This document shows positions 19,001 through 27,771 of a DNA stretch of 64,000 nucleotides, piece by piece (positions within the stretch are counted from its first letter, which is position 1; each line of letters opens with the position of its first letter). Source of the DNA: Klebsiella spallanzanii (GTDB taxonomy: Bacteria > Pseudomonadota > Gammaproteobacteria > Enterobacterales > Enterobacteriaceae); contig NZ_CABGGS010000001.1 in assembly GCF_902158555.1 (NCBI RefSeq), forward strand, positions 558,001-622,000, in the 5' to 3' direction. Made by a program: the position numbers and the translations under genes. The notes under the pieces were generated by a model. It made no database searches and was not told where the DNA came from. It saw only the letters and a program-made list of their open reading frames with translations.

Positions 19001-19931
19001 TTGCCAGCTCGGGCAGCGTTTCCTGCGCGTCAATATTGACCGCCAGCGGCAGGACGTTCAGTACCGGCCCGGTCGCGGTTAACGCCGCAGAACCCATGCG
19101 GCGCATAAAGATAAAGCCCGCCGCGTAATCCATTCGGCTGCACAGTCGCCCCAACCACAGGGTGGTCAACGCCAGCGCCAGATCCGCACGCTGACATTGC
19201 GGCGCGCTCGCTGCCAGACGGCTAAAGACGCCAGAATCGACCTCCAGCTTCATGCGCCAGATATCGGTGCTACTCGCCCTTCCCGCCAGCGGGACGGCAG
19301 ACAGCGAGGCCGGAGACGGTAGCGCTTTACGCTGCTCCTGCCAGAACTGTTTGTCACGCTGCCAGGCGTCGCTACCGTAGTAGCGTTGATACTCTTCCAC
19401 GACTTCCGCAAAGGGAGTAAACGGTGACGCGGGCGTTTCTTCCCCTCGCTGCCAGGCGCGATAAATTGCAGCGATCTGGCGAGTAATCGCCGGGAAACTG
19501 AAGCCATCGACCAGCAAGTGGTGATAACGCTGATACCAGTACCAGCGATTATCTCCTACCCGCAGCAGCTGATGGCAGACCAGCGGATTGCCGCCGTCTA
19601 CGCGCAGATTCTGCTCGAGATCGGCCTGCATCAGCGCCAGCGCGGCGGCGTGCGGGTCGCTCACTGCGCGCAGATCCTGATAGTCCGGTTCGGCAAACGC
19701 ACGAGTTTCATCGACCCACTGCCAGGCTTCACCATTATCTTCACAAAACCGCATGCTGAGGGTGTCGGCCTGCGACAGCCCGGTGACAATCGCCCGTCCG
19801 AGCAGGTCCGGGTCGATCTCACCATACAGTTCTACATAGTGAGCGACGCTCCATGCGCCGGGCAGCGTCGAGAGTCGCTCCGCCATCCAGATCCCCGGCT
19901 GTGCCGCTACCAGCGGTAAACGAGTGGTCAT
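16050..19931 (-). CDS. entF: enterobactin non-ribosomal peptide synthetase EntF
   Basis: A 1293-residue NRPS, the same length as E. coli EntF. Domain order: condensation (about 1-430, YHHLLVDGFSF), serine-specific adenylation (about 460-960, IIFTSGSTGRPKGV), peptidyl carrier (DFFALGGHSLLAMRL, Ser near 1006) and thioesterase (GYSLGGTLAQG, Ser near 1138; catalytic His near the C terminus in CAHVDI). It activates Ser, condenses it with dihydroxybenzoyl-EntB, and cyclises three units into enterobactin. The start MTTRLPLVAAQPGIW is used because E. coli EntF begins equivalently and CTAAGGAGTCG precedes it. It lies 10 bp after ybdZ. Confidence 0.96.
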   Translation of the reverse strand: MTTRLPLVAAQPGIWMAERLSTLPGAWSVAHYVELYGEIDPDLLGRAIVTGLSQADTLSMRFCEDNGEAWQWVDETRAFAEPDYQDLRAVSDPHAAALALMQADLEQNLRVDGGNPLVCHQLLRVGDNRWYWYQRYHHLLVDGFSFPAITRQIAAIYRAWQRGEETPASPFTPFAEVVEEYQRYYGSDAWQRDKQFWQEQRKALPSPASLSAVPLAGRASSTDIWRMKLEVDSGVFSRLAASAPQCQRADLALALTTLWLGRLCSRMDYAAGFIFMRRMGSAALTATGPVLNVLPLAVNIDAQETLPELATRLAGQLKKMRRHQRYDAEQIVRDSGKAAGDEPLFGPVLNIKVFDYQLDIDGVQATTHTLATGPVNDLELALFPDEAGGLSLEILANKQRYDEQTLNGHIARLSALLTQFADHPGLRCGDANMLSAAEITQLEQVNNTGIALPSTTLSALVAEQAAKTPDAPALADASRQFSYREMRQQVVALAQLLRARGVKPGDSVAVALPRSVFLTLALHGIVEAGAAWLPLDTGYPDDRLRMMLEDARPSLLITSEDQLARFSDIPNLESLCYQQPLAASDAAPLAISQPEHTAYIIFTSGSTGRPKGVMVGQTAIVNRLLWMQNHYPLCVDDVVAQKTPCSFDVSVWEFWWPFIAGAQLVMAEPEAHRDPLAMQQFFARYDVTTTHFVPSMLAAFVASLDAENVASCQTLRRVFCSGEALPTALCREWESLTGAPLHNLYGPTEAAVDVSWYPACGPELAAVTGTSVPIGWPVWNTGLRILDASMRPVPPGVAGDLYLTGIQLAQGYLGRPDLTASRFIADPYAAGERMYRTGDVARWRDNGAVEYLGRSDDQLKIRGQRIELGEIDRVMSELPDVAQAVTHACVFNQAAATGGDARQLVGYLVSESGLPLDTAALKARLGEQLPPHMVPVVLIQLPELPLSANGKLDRKALPLPTLNRERSGRPPEPGIESTVAVAFSQLLGCEVNDIEADFFALGGHSLLAMRLAAQLSRELERQVTPGQVMVASTVGKLSALLASDLSDEQAQRLGFDTILPLRASDGPTLFCFHPASGFAWQFSVLARYLSPRWSITGIQSPRLRGPMATAADLDAVCEHHLQTLLSQQPHGPYYLFGYSLGGTLAQGIAARLRQRGEAVAFLGLLDTWPPETQNWAEKEANGLDPEVLAEIAREREAFLAAQQGQASGELFSVIEGNYADAVRLLTTAHSAKFDGKATLFVAERTRQAGMDPQVVWGPWVGELEVFSQDCAHVDIISPQAFEAIGPVVREILG

Positions 19932-19941
19932 GATCGACTCC

Positions 19942-20145
19942 TTAGGACGCATGGTGCGCGGGGGTGAGGGTTGACCAGTTTGCTGCCAGCCAGGCGTTGC
20001 ACGCTTCTAGCGACTGCGGCGAACACTCTACCGTCCAGCCCTCCGGCAGCGCGCAGTGATGCGGCCACAGGCTGAACTGCTGTTGGTCATTGCGCAGAAT
20101 GTAAAACTGCCCTTGCGGATTGTCGAAGGGGTTACTGAATTGCAT
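19942..20145 (-). CDS. ybdZ: MbtH-like protein YbdZ
   Basis: A 67-residue MbtH-family protein (FDNPQGQFYILRNDQQQFSLWP, then LPEGW). MbtH proteins bind NRPS adenylation domains and aid their activity; here the partner is EntF, encoded 10 bp downstream. It falls between fes and entF, as in E. coli. Confidence 0.93.
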   Translation of the reverse strand: MQFSNPFDNPQGQFYILRNDQQQFSLWPHHCALPEGWTVECSPQSLEACNAWLAANWSTLTPAHHAS

Positions 20146-20172
20146 GTCAAATTCCTCGTAAAGCGCGCTTTG

Positions 20173-21372
20173 CTACTCTTCACGGCATAGAGGCTGCCAC
20201 AGCTGGATGAGTCCCGCCGTCAGCCCGCCGCGCCAGCAAAGCGCATCATGCCCGCCGTCAACCTGACGCCAGAAAATCGTCTGCTGTTCCAGATGCGCAA
20301 AAAGCGCCTGGCTTGCATGAAAAATGATCGGCTCGCGAATACCGGCTTCCAGCCAGATTCGCAGCCCTTGCGGATGTAATTCGCCGCGGCTTAGCCGGTC
20401 AATCAGCAGGCCCGGCAGCGCCCCACCGCGATGCGGCCACCACCAGGAGCCGGACTGGCTGAGTACACAACCAAAGCGCTGCGGCCAGTAGAGCGCGGCG
20501 AACATGGCGGCCAGGCCGCCAAAGCTCTGCCCCGCCACTACGGTTCGCTCAGCGCGATCGCTGAAAGGGGCCATCTGACGAACTAACGGCAGCAGCTCTT
20601 CCTGAACCGCCAGCCAGAACGTTTCATTACAGGGAAGCTCCTCAGCCCGGTGTTGGTTATCAATCACGTCAATCAGCAGATAAACCGCCTGCGGTAGCCG
20701 CTTTTCGCGGGTTAACCCCGCCAGCGGCGACCATATCGGCATGCTTTCGGCCCAGAACTGGCCATCAAGCAGAATCGCCAGAGGGCGCTCTTGCGGATTC
20801 GCATCACCAGTAGCGTAAACCCAGATCCGTCGCGTATTGCCGAGGCGCTGGCTCTGCCACTCAATGCAGACCGGCGGCTGATAAGGTTCATCGCGCAGCG
20901 CCCAGCCCGGTTGTTCCGGGGCTTCAGGCAGCTCCAGCGCAGACACCGCATGACCGCGCCCGCCTTTCCAGCTTTGCGGATTGAGCGGGTCGGAAATCGC
21001 GCGCGGCAGCAGTTTGCGCCAGCCTTCACGCAGCAGCGTACGGTCCGGGCTATCGCCGTTAAAAAGCTGGGGAGAAAAGTCGTCGTCGCGCGCGGAAGGC
21101 ACAAAGCAGTAGCTGCCGCGCCAGGTGGGAGAAAGCGTGGTTTGCCAGCACCAGGCGTCGGTACCGGGAATACGCTGCAGTGTTTGCGGCACGGAGTTCT
21201 TATGGTGATCAGTCACGCCGGTGATATAAATCCACACCCGCTGGATTGCCGAAGACGTTTCGTTGCCTGCCGGATCGCGCCACCAGAAGGTCACCCGGTA
21301 CTCGCCGTCCACGGACTCAATCTGCGGACCAGAGATACTTCGCCACCAGTCGTCACTTCCTGTCTTTTGCAT
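20173..21372 (-). CDS. fes: enterobactin esterase Fes
   Basis: A 399-residue cytoplasmic alpha/beta hydrolase that cleaves ferric enterobactin to release iron. An N-terminal Ig-like domain (about 1-150) is followed by the esterase domain with nucleophile motif GQSFGG and the histidine in DGGHDALCW. It is the first gene of fes-ybdZ-entF and divergent from fepA. The ATG at 21370-21372 follows an AAAAAGGAATG context. Confidence 0.95.
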   Translation of the reverse strand: MQKTGSDDWWRSISGPQIESVDGEYRVTFWWRDPAGNETSSAIQRVWIYITGVTDHHKNSVPQTLQRIPGTDAWCWQTTLSPTWRGSYCFVPSARDDDFSPQLFNGDSPDRTLLREGWRKLLPRAISDPLNPQSWKGGRGHAVSALELPEAPEQPGWALRDEPYQPPVCIEWQSQRLGNTRRIWVYATGDANPQERPLAILLDGQFWAESMPIWSPLAGLTREKRLPQAVYLLIDVIDNQHRAEELPCNETFWLAVQEELLPLVRQMAPFSDRAERTVVAGQSFGGLAAMFAALYWPQRFGCVLSQSGSWWWPHRGGALPGLLIDRLSRGELHPQGLRIWLEAGIREPIIFHASQALFAHLEQQTIFWRQVDGGHDALCWRGGLTAGLIQLWQPLCREE

Positions 21373-21438
21373 TCCTTTTTCAACCTTATGTTTATCGTGA
21401 CATTTATCAACAAACGTATCAATAAACGCAATATTTAT

Positions 21439-21465
21439 TGATAATATTATTGATAACTATTTTCA
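21439..21465. promoter_or_regulatory. overlapping Fur boxes, fes/fepA divergent promoter
   Basis: Two overlapping 15-bp sites, TGATAATATTATTGA (21439-21453) and TGATAACTATTTTCA (21451-21465), both close to the Fur consensus. The E. coli fes-fepA control region carries the same arrangement. About 180 bp of leader then precede fepA. Confidence 0.85.
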
Positions 21466-21644
21466 TTTGCAATAGCGTATTAGCGCGCTGTGGGAAGCGC
21501 GTCTTTCAAAATTAAACATGTCAGAGATGGCTTATTGAGTCAGCGACGGAGTGCGTATGCCCTCTACTGGCAACATTGATACCGCCTCCCCTCCCGACGG
21601 GAAAGGGCTTTTGGGGAAGGTGGCGACGAAAAGCAGGATTTACA

Positions 21645-23921
21645 ATGAATAACAGGATCAAATCCCTGGCCTTGCTGGTCAATCTGGGAATCTATGGGGC
21701 TGCCTTTCCGCTGAGCGCGGCGGAAACCACCTCTGATAGTAAAGCCGCAACCGCTGACGAAACCATGGTCGTTACCGCCGCCGAACAGAACCTTCAGGCT
21801 CCGGGCGTCTCAACCATCACCGCCGATGAAATCCGTAAACGTCCGCCTGCGCGCGACGTATCTGAAATTATCCGCACCATGCCGGGCGTTAACCTGACCG
21901 GCAACTCCACCAGCGGTCAGCGCGGCAACAACCGCCAGATTGATATTCGCGGCATGGGCCCGGAAAACACCTTGATCCTGATTGATGGTAAGCCCGTCAC
22001 CAGCCGCAACTCCGTGCGTCAGGGCTGGCGTGGCGAACGTGATACCCGCGGTGATACCGGCTGGGTTCCGCCAGAAATGATCGAACGCATTGAAGTCCTG
22101 CGCGGCCCGGCTGCCGCACGCTACGGTAACGGCGCGGCGGGCGGCGTGGTCAATATCATCACCAAAAAAGGCGGCGATGAGTGGCACGGTTCATGGAATA
22201 CCTACATGAACGCCCCGGAGCACAAAGACGAAGGCTCGACCAAACGTACCAACTTTAGCCTCACCGGCCCGCTGGGCGGGGATTTCAGCTTCCGCCTTTA
22301 CGGCAACCTCGATAAAACCCAGGCCGATGCATGGGATATCAACCAGGGCCATCAGTCCGAGCGTACCGGTAACTATGTTGATACGCTGCCTGCTGGTCGT
22401 GAAGGCGTCGAAAACAAAGATATCAACGGCTCGGTACGTTGGGACTTCGCGCCAATGCAGTCCCTTGAGCTTGAAGCTGGCTATAGTCGCCAGGGTAACC
22501 TCTATGCAGGTGACACGCAAAACACCAACACCAACCAGCGGGTAAAAGACAACTACGGTAAAGAGACTAACCGCCTCTATCGCCAGAACTACTCCCTGAC
22601 CTGGAACGGCGGTTGGGATAACGGCGTCACCACCAGCAACTGGGTACAGTACGAGCACACCCGCAACTCCCGTACGCCTGAAGGTTTAGCGGGCGGAACG
22701 GAAGGGATTTTCGATCCAAACTCCGCATCCAAATATGTCGATTCCGATCTGAACGATGTGATGCTGCACAGCGAAGTCAGCATTCCGTTTGACCTGTGGG
22801 TTAATCAGAACCTGACGCTCGGTACCGAATGGAACCAGCAGCGTATGAAGGATATGCTTTCTAACTCGCAGACCTTTATGGGCGGCGATATTCCGGGCTA
22901 CGACAGCACTAACCGTAGTCCTTATTCGAAAGCTGAGATTTTCTCGTTGTTTGCCGAAAACAATATGGAGCTGACCGACACCACCATGCTGACGCCTGGT
23001 CTGCGTTTCGATCACCATAGCATCGTGGGCAACAACTGGAGCCCGTCGCTGAACTTGTCCCAGGGACTTTGGGATGACTTCACCTTGAAAATGGGTATTG
23101 CCCGCGCCTATAAAGCGCCGAGCCTCTATCAAACCAACCCTAACTATATTCTCTATAGCAAAGGTCAAGGCTGCTATGCTACCGGTGCCGCCACCGGTAT
23201 CGGCTGCTACATGATGGGGAATGACGACCTGAAGGCCGAAACCAGCGTTAACAAAGAGATTGGCCTTGAGTTCAAACGCGACGGCTGGCTGGCCGGGGTG
23301 ACCTGGTTCCGCAACGATTATAAAAACAAGATTGAGGCGGGTACCGTTCCACTTAGCCGCACCTCCATTACCAGCAAGGGGAAAACGACCTACACCGATA
23401 TCTATCAGTGGGAAAACGTTCCTAAAGCCGTGGTTGAAGGTCTGGAAGGTACGTTGAATATACCGGTTAGCGAGACCGTTAACTGGACCAACAACATTAC
23501 CTATATGCTGCAGAGCAAGAACAAAGAGACCGGTGAACGACTGTCGATCATTCCTGAATATACGCTGAACTCGACCCTGAGCTGGCAGGTCCATCAGGAT
23601 GTTTCGCTGCAATCCACCCTGACCTGGTACGGCAAGCAAGAGCCGAAGAAATACGATTATCAGGGCAAACCGGTTACCGGTTCGGACAAACAAGAAGTTA
23701 GCCCTTATAGCATCGTGGGCCTGAGCGCAACCTGGGATGTGACGAAGAACGTCAGCCTGACCGGCGGCGTGGATAACGTCTTTGATAAACGTTTGTGGCG
23801 TGAAGGTAACTCCCAGACTACCGGAAGCACAACCGATGTTTCCTATATGAGAGGCGCAGGCGCGTACACCTACAACGAACCGGGCCGTACCTGGTATATG
23901 AGCGTCAATACCCACTTCTGA
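21645..23921 (+). CDS. fepA: TonB-dependent ferric enterobactin receptor FepA
   Basis: A 758-residue outer-membrane receptor. The signal peptide ends near residue 25 (FPLSA-AETTS); a TonB-box-like segment (DETMVVTA, about 38-45) leads into the plug domain (DIRGMGPENTLILIDGKPV, then RIEVLRGPAAARYGNGAAGGVVNIITK), and a 22-strand barrel ends in the aromatic C terminus WYMSVNTHF. The start MNNRIKS has AGGA upstream and gives a proper signal; an in-frame 23-codon extension is rejected. It pairs with FepB/FepDGC for uptake and shares the Fur-controlled promoter with fes. Confidence 0.96.
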   Translation: MNNRIKSLALLVNLGIYGAAFPLSAAETTSDSKAATADETMVVTAAEQNLQAPGVSTITADEIRKRPPARDVSEIIRTMPGVNLTGNSTSGQRGNNRQIDIRGMGPENTLILIDGKPVTSRNSVRQGWRGERDTRGDTGWVPPEMIERIEVLRGPAAARYGNGAAGGVVNIITKKGGDEWHGSWNTYMNAPEHKDEGSTKRTNFSLTGPLGGDFSFRLYGNLDKTQADAWDINQGHQSERTGNYVDTLPAGREGVENKDINGSVRWDFAPMQSLELEAGYSRQGNLYAGDTQNTNTNQRVKDNYGKETNRLYRQNYSLTWNGGWDNGVTTSNWVQYEHTRNSRTPEGLAGGTEGIFDPNSASKYVDSDLNDVMLHSEVSIPFDLWVNQNLTLGTEWNQQRMKDMLSNSQTFMGGDIPGYDSTNRSPYSKAEIFSLFAENNMELTDTTMLTPGLRFDHHSIVGNNWSPSLNLSQGLWDDFTLKMGIARAYKAPSLYQTNPNYILYSKGQGCYATGAATGIGCYMMGNDDLKAETSVNKEIGLEFKRDGWLAGVTWFRNDYKNKIEAGTVPLSRTSITSKGKTTYTDIYQWENVPKAVVEGLEGTLNIPVSETVNWTNNITYMLQSKNKETGERLSIIPEYTLNSTLSWQVHQDVSLQSTLTWYGKQEPKKYDYQGKPVTGSDKQEVSPYSIVGLSATWDVTKNVSLTGGVDNVFDKRLWREGNSQTTGSTTDVSYMRGAGAYTYNEPGRTWYMSVNTHF

Positions 23922-23939
23922 TTGCTCAGCGTGATCTCC

Positions 23940-23965
23940 TCCGCCCTCTTCTCATAGAGGGCGGA
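23940..23965 (+). other. intercistronic hairpin between fepA and entD
   Basis: A perfect 9-bp stem (TCCGCCCTC and GAGGGCGGA) around an 8-base loop, with no U-tract. It probably stabilises or partly attenuates the fepA-entD transcript. Confidence 0.5.
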
Positions 23966-23990
23966 CGGGAGAATCTGTTAACATCCCGCG

Positions 23991-24614
23991 ATGAAAATCC
24001 AACTCTCAATCATTCAGCTTGCCGGTCACTCGCTTCAGCGGATAGATTTCGACCCGGCGACCTTTCAACCTGAAGATCTGTTCTGGCTCCCGCATCACGC
24101 CCTGCTAACCGACTGCGCCCGCAAGCGGCAGACCGAGCATCTTGCCGGGCGCATCGCAGCGGCTTATGCGCTACAGGAAGTGGGTGAAAAAAACGTTCCT
24201 GCCATTGGCGACCAGCGCCAGCCCCTGTGGCCCGCCCCGTGGTACGGCAGCATCAGCCACAGCAAACAGACGGCGCTGGCGGTAGTTTCTGCCCGGCCGG
24301 TCGGCATTGATATCGAAAGGATCATGACGCCTTCGCTGGCGGCAGATCTGGAAAGCAGTATCGTCAATGCTGAGGAAAAAATGCTGCTGGATGCCAGCGG
24401 CCTGCCGTTTGAACTGGCGCTGACGCTGGCGTTTTCGGCGAAAGAGAGCGCGTTTAAGGCCTGCCATGCGAACGTACAAGCCGGGAGAGGTTTTACCGAT
24501 TTTGAGTTGGTGTATATAAAGGAAGGAATATTGCTTCTTCGGCTATCCGCCGAGGAGTTTCGGCTGCAATGGATTAAGGCCGGAGAGTTTGTTATTACGC
24601 TATGTTCGTCATAA
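23991..24614 (+). CDS. entD: 4'-phosphopantetheinyl transferase EntD
   Basis: A 207-residue phosphopantetheinyl transferase that converts apo-EntB and apo-EntF to holo forms. Family motifs are visible: YGSISHSK, VGIDIE, and FSAKESAFKA. It lies 69 bp after fepA, probably in the same Fur-controlled transcript. It marks the end of the enterobactin cluster. Confidence 0.94.
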   Translation: MKIQLSIIQLAGHSLQRIDFDPATFQPEDLFWLPHHALLTDCARKRQTEHLAGRIAAAYALQEVGEKNVPAIGDQRQPLWPAPWYGSISHSKQTALAVVSARPVGIDIERIMTPSLAADLESSIVNAEEKMLLDASGLPFELALTLAFSAKESAFKACHANVQAGRGFTDFELVYIKEGILLLRLSAEEFRLQWIKAGEFVITLCSS

Positions 24615-24647
24615 AAACAAAAACCCGCGCGGTTATCCACACGGGTT
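24612..24647 (-). terminator. rho-independent terminator of the transketolase genes
   Basis: On the minus strand an AACCCG...CGGGTT stem is followed by TTTGTTTTTAT, 25-60 bp past the transketolase stop. It overlaps the entD 3' end and separates the two convergent units. Confidence 0.8.
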
Positions 24648-24670
24648 ATCAGTGCACTGCCAGGATAAAA

Positions 24671-25606
24671 TCAGCGCATCTTCTGCGCCAGTTCAGCAAT
24701 AGAGGCCGCATCAAAACCGTGGTGTTTGCGTAGCCAGCCGCGATCTGCCGCAGCCGCATACTCACCATCCGGGATCCCCAGGCGCTTGAGCTTAATACCG
24801 ACGCCCGCTTCTGCCAGCACTTCCGCCACCAGGCTACCCAGTCCGCCGTTGACGTTATGCTCTTCCACCGTAATCACCGCTTTACACGGTTTCAACGCCG
24901 CCAGCAGCGCTGCGGTATCGCAAGGGCGGATTGAAGGCACGCTCACCACTTTAGCCTGAACCCCGGCATCGGCCAGAATCTGCGCCGCATCGACAATTTC
25001 ATGCACCGTAGAGCCAGTTGCTACCAGCGCGATATCTTCGCCTTCGCGCAGCGTCACTACCGCACCGGGCACAAACTGATAATTTTCGTCGTGCAGTTCC
25101 GGCAGCGCCTTGCCATCAAGGCGAATATACACCGGCCCCTGATAGCCAATAGCGTAATCGATAATCTGCCGACATTCGCGCGGTGAAGAAGGGGCAAAAA
25201 TCTGGATATTGCCGAAGCCGCGCATCACCGCCAGATCGTCAATCGCATGGTGAGTACTCGCTAGCGGACCGTAACTGGCCCCGGCGTTGAGGCCGAACAG
25301 CTTAACGTTGGTGTTGTTGTAGCAAACGTCGACTTTAATTTGTTCATTGGCGCGGGAAATCAGGAACGGCGCAGCGTTACAGGTCACCGCCACTTTGCCG
25401 CCCAGCGCCAGACCGGCAGCCGTACCGACCATACTCTGCTCTGCGATACCCACGTTAACCAGGCGGCCAGGGAATTGTTTAACAAACGGAGCAATTTTTG
25501 CCGTCGAGGTTGAGTCCGCTACCACCGGCACCAAATCAACACCGCTTTCAACTGCATCAATAAAAGCCTGAACCATTACGCTCGCCAGGTGTTCTGCATT
25601 ACTCAT
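24671..25606 (-). CDS. split transketolase, C-terminal subunit
   Basis: A 311-residue protein covering the transketolase pyrimidine-binding and C-terminal domains: VGIAEQSMVGTAAGLA holds the catalytic glutamate that activates thiamine diphosphate, and DDLAVMRG and GPVYIRL follow. With the gene upstream it forms one heteromeric transketolase, as in the split AptAB enzyme of D-apiose catabolism. It would transfer a two-carbon unit between a ketose phosphate and an aldose phosphate. The gene overlaps the N-terminal subunit by 8 bp. Substrate not identified. Confidence 0.88.
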   Translation of the reverse strand: MSNAEHLASVMVQAFIDAVESGVDLVPVVADSTSTAKIAPFVKQFPGRLVNVGIAEQSMVGTAAGLALGGKVAVTCNAAPFLISRANEQIKVDVCYNNTNVKLFGLNAGASYGPLASTHHAIDDLAVMRGFGNIQIFAPSSPRECRQIIDYAIGYQGPVYIRLDGKALPELHDENYQFVPGAVVTLREGEDIALVATGSTVHEIVDAAQILADAGVQAKVVSVPSIRPCDTAALLAALKPCKAVITVEEHNVNGGLGSLVAEVLAEAGVGIKLKRLGIPDGEYAAAADRGWLRKHHGFDAASIAELAQKMR

Positions 25607-26429
25607 CTTTCAGTTCCTCCAGTGCCAGTGCAATTTCTTCGCCTTTCGGTACCCGGTGGTGCCATTCCGGGCGCCCCTGGATAAAGGAAATACCGGCACC
25701 TTTCGTGGTGTTGGCAATAACAACGTTTGGTTTACCTTCCTGCTTCAGCCCTTCCAGGGTTGCCACCACCGACGCCATGTCGTTACCCTGGCACTCGGTG
25801 ACCGTCATACCAAAGGCTTTCCATTTATCGGCCAGCGGATCGGTATTCATAATTTCACGGGTCGGCCCAGCCAGCTGGAGGTTGTTCTTGTCGTTAATGA
25901 TGACAAGGTTATCGAGGCCGTAGTGGGCCGCAGCCAGCGCCGCCTCCCAGTTACTGCCTTCAGCCAGTTCGCCATCGCCGGTAATTAAAAAGATGCGGCG
26001 GGAGCTGTTGCTTTTCTTCGCAGCCAGCGCCAGCCCCACCGCAACAGGCAAACCGTGGCCCAGCGCGCCGGTATTCAGCTCAATGCCAGGGGTTTTCTGA
26101 CGTACCGGGTGACCCGGAAGATGTGAATTCGCATGTTGATAGGTTTCCAGCCACTCAACCGGGAAAAAACCCGCTTCAGCCAGTACGCAGTAGTAACAGC
26201 CCACCGCATGGCCTTTCGACTGGATGTAGATATCGCGCTGGTCATCGGCCAGGCGGTCCGGCGCAACGTTCATGATGCGGAAATAGAGCGCGGTGATCAG
26301 TTCAACCTGAGACAGGTCGGCTCCGGTGTGCCCGCCTGCAGGGCTATTGGCATTCAATCTGACGATATGGCGACGTACGGCGCGTGCTTTGCGCTCAAGT
26401 GCCTGGACATCATAGCTATAGGGATTCAT
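25599..26429 (-). CDS. split transketolase, N-terminal subunit
   Basis: A 276-residue protein equal to the thiamine-diphosphate-binding half of transketolase. The cofactor motif runs from GDGELAEGSNWEAAL to NDKNN; HTGADLSQ and GALGHGLPVAVG near residues 36 and 117 are also typical. It is first in a two-gene minus-strand operon and divergent from the SorC-type regulator gene. A GAATATTTATTC box lies 30 bp before the start. Split transketolases are common in sugar-specific operons; housekeeping enzymes are single chains. Confidence 0.88.
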   Translation of the reverse strand: MNPYSYDVQALERKARAVRRHIVRLNANSPAGGHTGADLSQVELITALYFRIMNVAPDRLADDQRDIYIQSKGHAVGCYYCVLAEAGFFPVEWLETYQHANSHLPGHPVRQKTPGIELNTGALGHGLPVAVGLALAAKKSNSSRRIFLITGDGELAEGSNWEAALAAAHYGLDNLVIINDKNNLQLAGPTREIMNTDPLADKWKAFGMTVTECQGNDMASVVATLEGLKQEGKPNVVIANTTKGAGISFIQGRPEWHHRVPKGEEIALALEELKDE

Positions 26430-26458
26430 TTAATACCTCTGAATTTATTTTCAACTTG

Positions 26459-26470
26459 GAATATTTATTC
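26459..26470. promoter_or_regulatory. candidate operator, variant box in the transketolase leader
   Basis: GAATATTTATTC differs by one base from the palindrome GAATATATATTC found at 26613 and 27975. It lies between the putative promoter and the transketolase start, a position fit for repression. Confidence 0.4.
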
Positions 26471-26612
26471 CGTCAGGGACTAAAAAAACCAGACATCCCC
26501 AGGCAACGCATCGCAAGGCTTCCGCCGCTGCATCATACTCAGGAACATTCTGCCTCCTTACCACCAGGCATATTTGCGCCTGGGTACTTTTCAGTTGACC
26601 TGGAATCGCCAT

Positions 26613-26624
26613 GAATATATATTC
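26613..26624. promoter_or_regulatory. palindromic box, candidate SorC-regulator operator
   Basis: Perfect 12-bp palindrome GAATATATATTC, flanked TG..CA to give the 14-mer TGAATATATATTCA. The same 12-mer recurs upstream of the kinase operon at 27975-27986. It lies in the 364-bp region between the transketolase genes and the regulator gene. Confidence 0.55.
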
Positions 26625-26699
26625 AATAACGACTCTTTATTCAATTATGCAGCCACTGTTCTGTTTTTGTCCATAGCTGATTTTGAGGATTGGCGAAAG

Positions 26700-26718
26700 T
26701 TAGATATCCATCACACTT
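26700..26718 (-). promoter_or_regulatory. possible CRP site
   Basis: The minus strand reads AAGTGTGATGGATATCTAA, a good TGTGA half-site and a poor second half (TCTAA for TCACA). It sits between the transketolase genes and the regulator. Weak alone, but the sister promoter has a better CRP-like site. Confidence 0.35.
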
Positions 26719-26793
26719 AAATGTCTTTTCTTTTCGCGTATGATAAAGGCCTCTAAGATAATGGCTGCACGTTAATGATTTTCGGGGAAATAT

Positions 26794-27744
26794 ATGGCTA
26801 AGCAGGATGAACAACGGCTATTAGTTAAGATTGCCACGCTTTACTATCTTGAAGGACGAAAGCAGTCCGATATCGCTCAACTTCTCTCGCTTTCTCAGTC
26901 ATTTATCTCCCGAGCGATTACCCGCTGCCAAAAAGAAGGCGTGGTCAAAATTAGCGTTGTTCAGCCGTCGAATATTTTTCTTAATCTTGAAAAGGGCCTT
27001 GAGGATCGCTACGGAATTAAGCAAGCCATCGTGGTGGATACCGAAGAGGACGCAAACGATCACACCATCAAGCGCGCTATCGGTTCCGCCGCTGCCCACT
27101 ACCTCGAAACGCGATTACGGCCAAAGGATCTGATTGGCGTCTCTTCGTGGAGTTCCACCATCCGCGCGATGGTGGATGAGGTTCATGCACAAAATCTTAA
27201 AGCCAGCGGCGTTATTCAACTGCTGGGCGGCGTAGGCCCAAACGGTAACGTACAGGCGACCATCCTCACTCAAACTCTGGCGCAGCATCTGAACTGTGAT
27301 GCCTGGCTGCTTCCCTCCCAAAGCATTGAAGGCTCAACGGAGGAGAAAAATCGTCTCGTTGCCAGCAAAGATGTCGCCGACGTCATTGCGCGTTTTGACG
27401 AAGTTGATATTGCCATCGTCGGGATTGGCATTCTCGAACCGTCGCAACTATTGAAAACTTCAGGGAACTACTACCACGAAGATATGCTTCAGGTGCTGGC
27501 GGAACGCGGGGCGGTCGGAGACATTTGCCTGCACTACTACGACAAAAATGGTAAAGCAGTGTTACGCGACGATGAAGATCCTGTTATCGGTATGGCGCTT
27601 GAGAAAGTGAAGAAATGCCCTAATGTGGTTGCCCTGGCTGGCGGCAGCGATAAGGTTGCGGCTATCAAAGGCGCGCTATCGGGTGGTTATATCGATGTGT
27701 TAATCACTGATTATCCTACCGCTCGTCTGCTTGTTGCTGACTAA
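26794..27744 (+). CDS. SorC-family sugar-responsive transcriptional regulator
   Basis: A 316-residue regulator of the SorC/DeoR-C class. An N-terminal helix-turn-helix (YYLEGRKQSDIAQLLSLSQSFISRAITR, about residues 14-42) is followed by a sugar-phosphate-binding domain (IGVSSWSSTIRAMV, IVGIG, LAGGSDKVAAIKGALSGGYIDVLITD). Such proteins respond to a pathway phosphate ester. It lies between the divergent transketolase operon and the kinase/transport operon, so it probably controls both. Confidence 0.85.
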   Translation: MAKQDEQRLLVKIATLYYLEGRKQSDIAQLLSLSQSFISRAITRCQKEGVVKISVVQPSNIFLNLEKGLEDRYGIKQAIVVDTEEDANDHTIKRAIGSAAAHYLETRLRPKDLIGVSSWSSTIRAMVDEVHAQNLKASGVIQLLGGVGPNGNVQATILTQTLAQHLNCDAWLLPSQSIEGSTEEKNRLVASKDVADVIARFDEVDIAIVGIGILEPSQLLKTSGNYYHEDMLQVLAERGAVGDICLHYYDKNGKAVLRDDEDPVIGMALEKVKKCPNVVALAGGSDKVAAIKGALSGGYIDVLITDYPTARLLVAD

Positions 27745-27771
27745 TTTTCCTGATCAAACACTTTCCCACAA

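Noticed and set aside
22686-23915. 409-codon ORF opposite fepA
   Set aside because: Antisense shadow of a well-conserved receptor gene.
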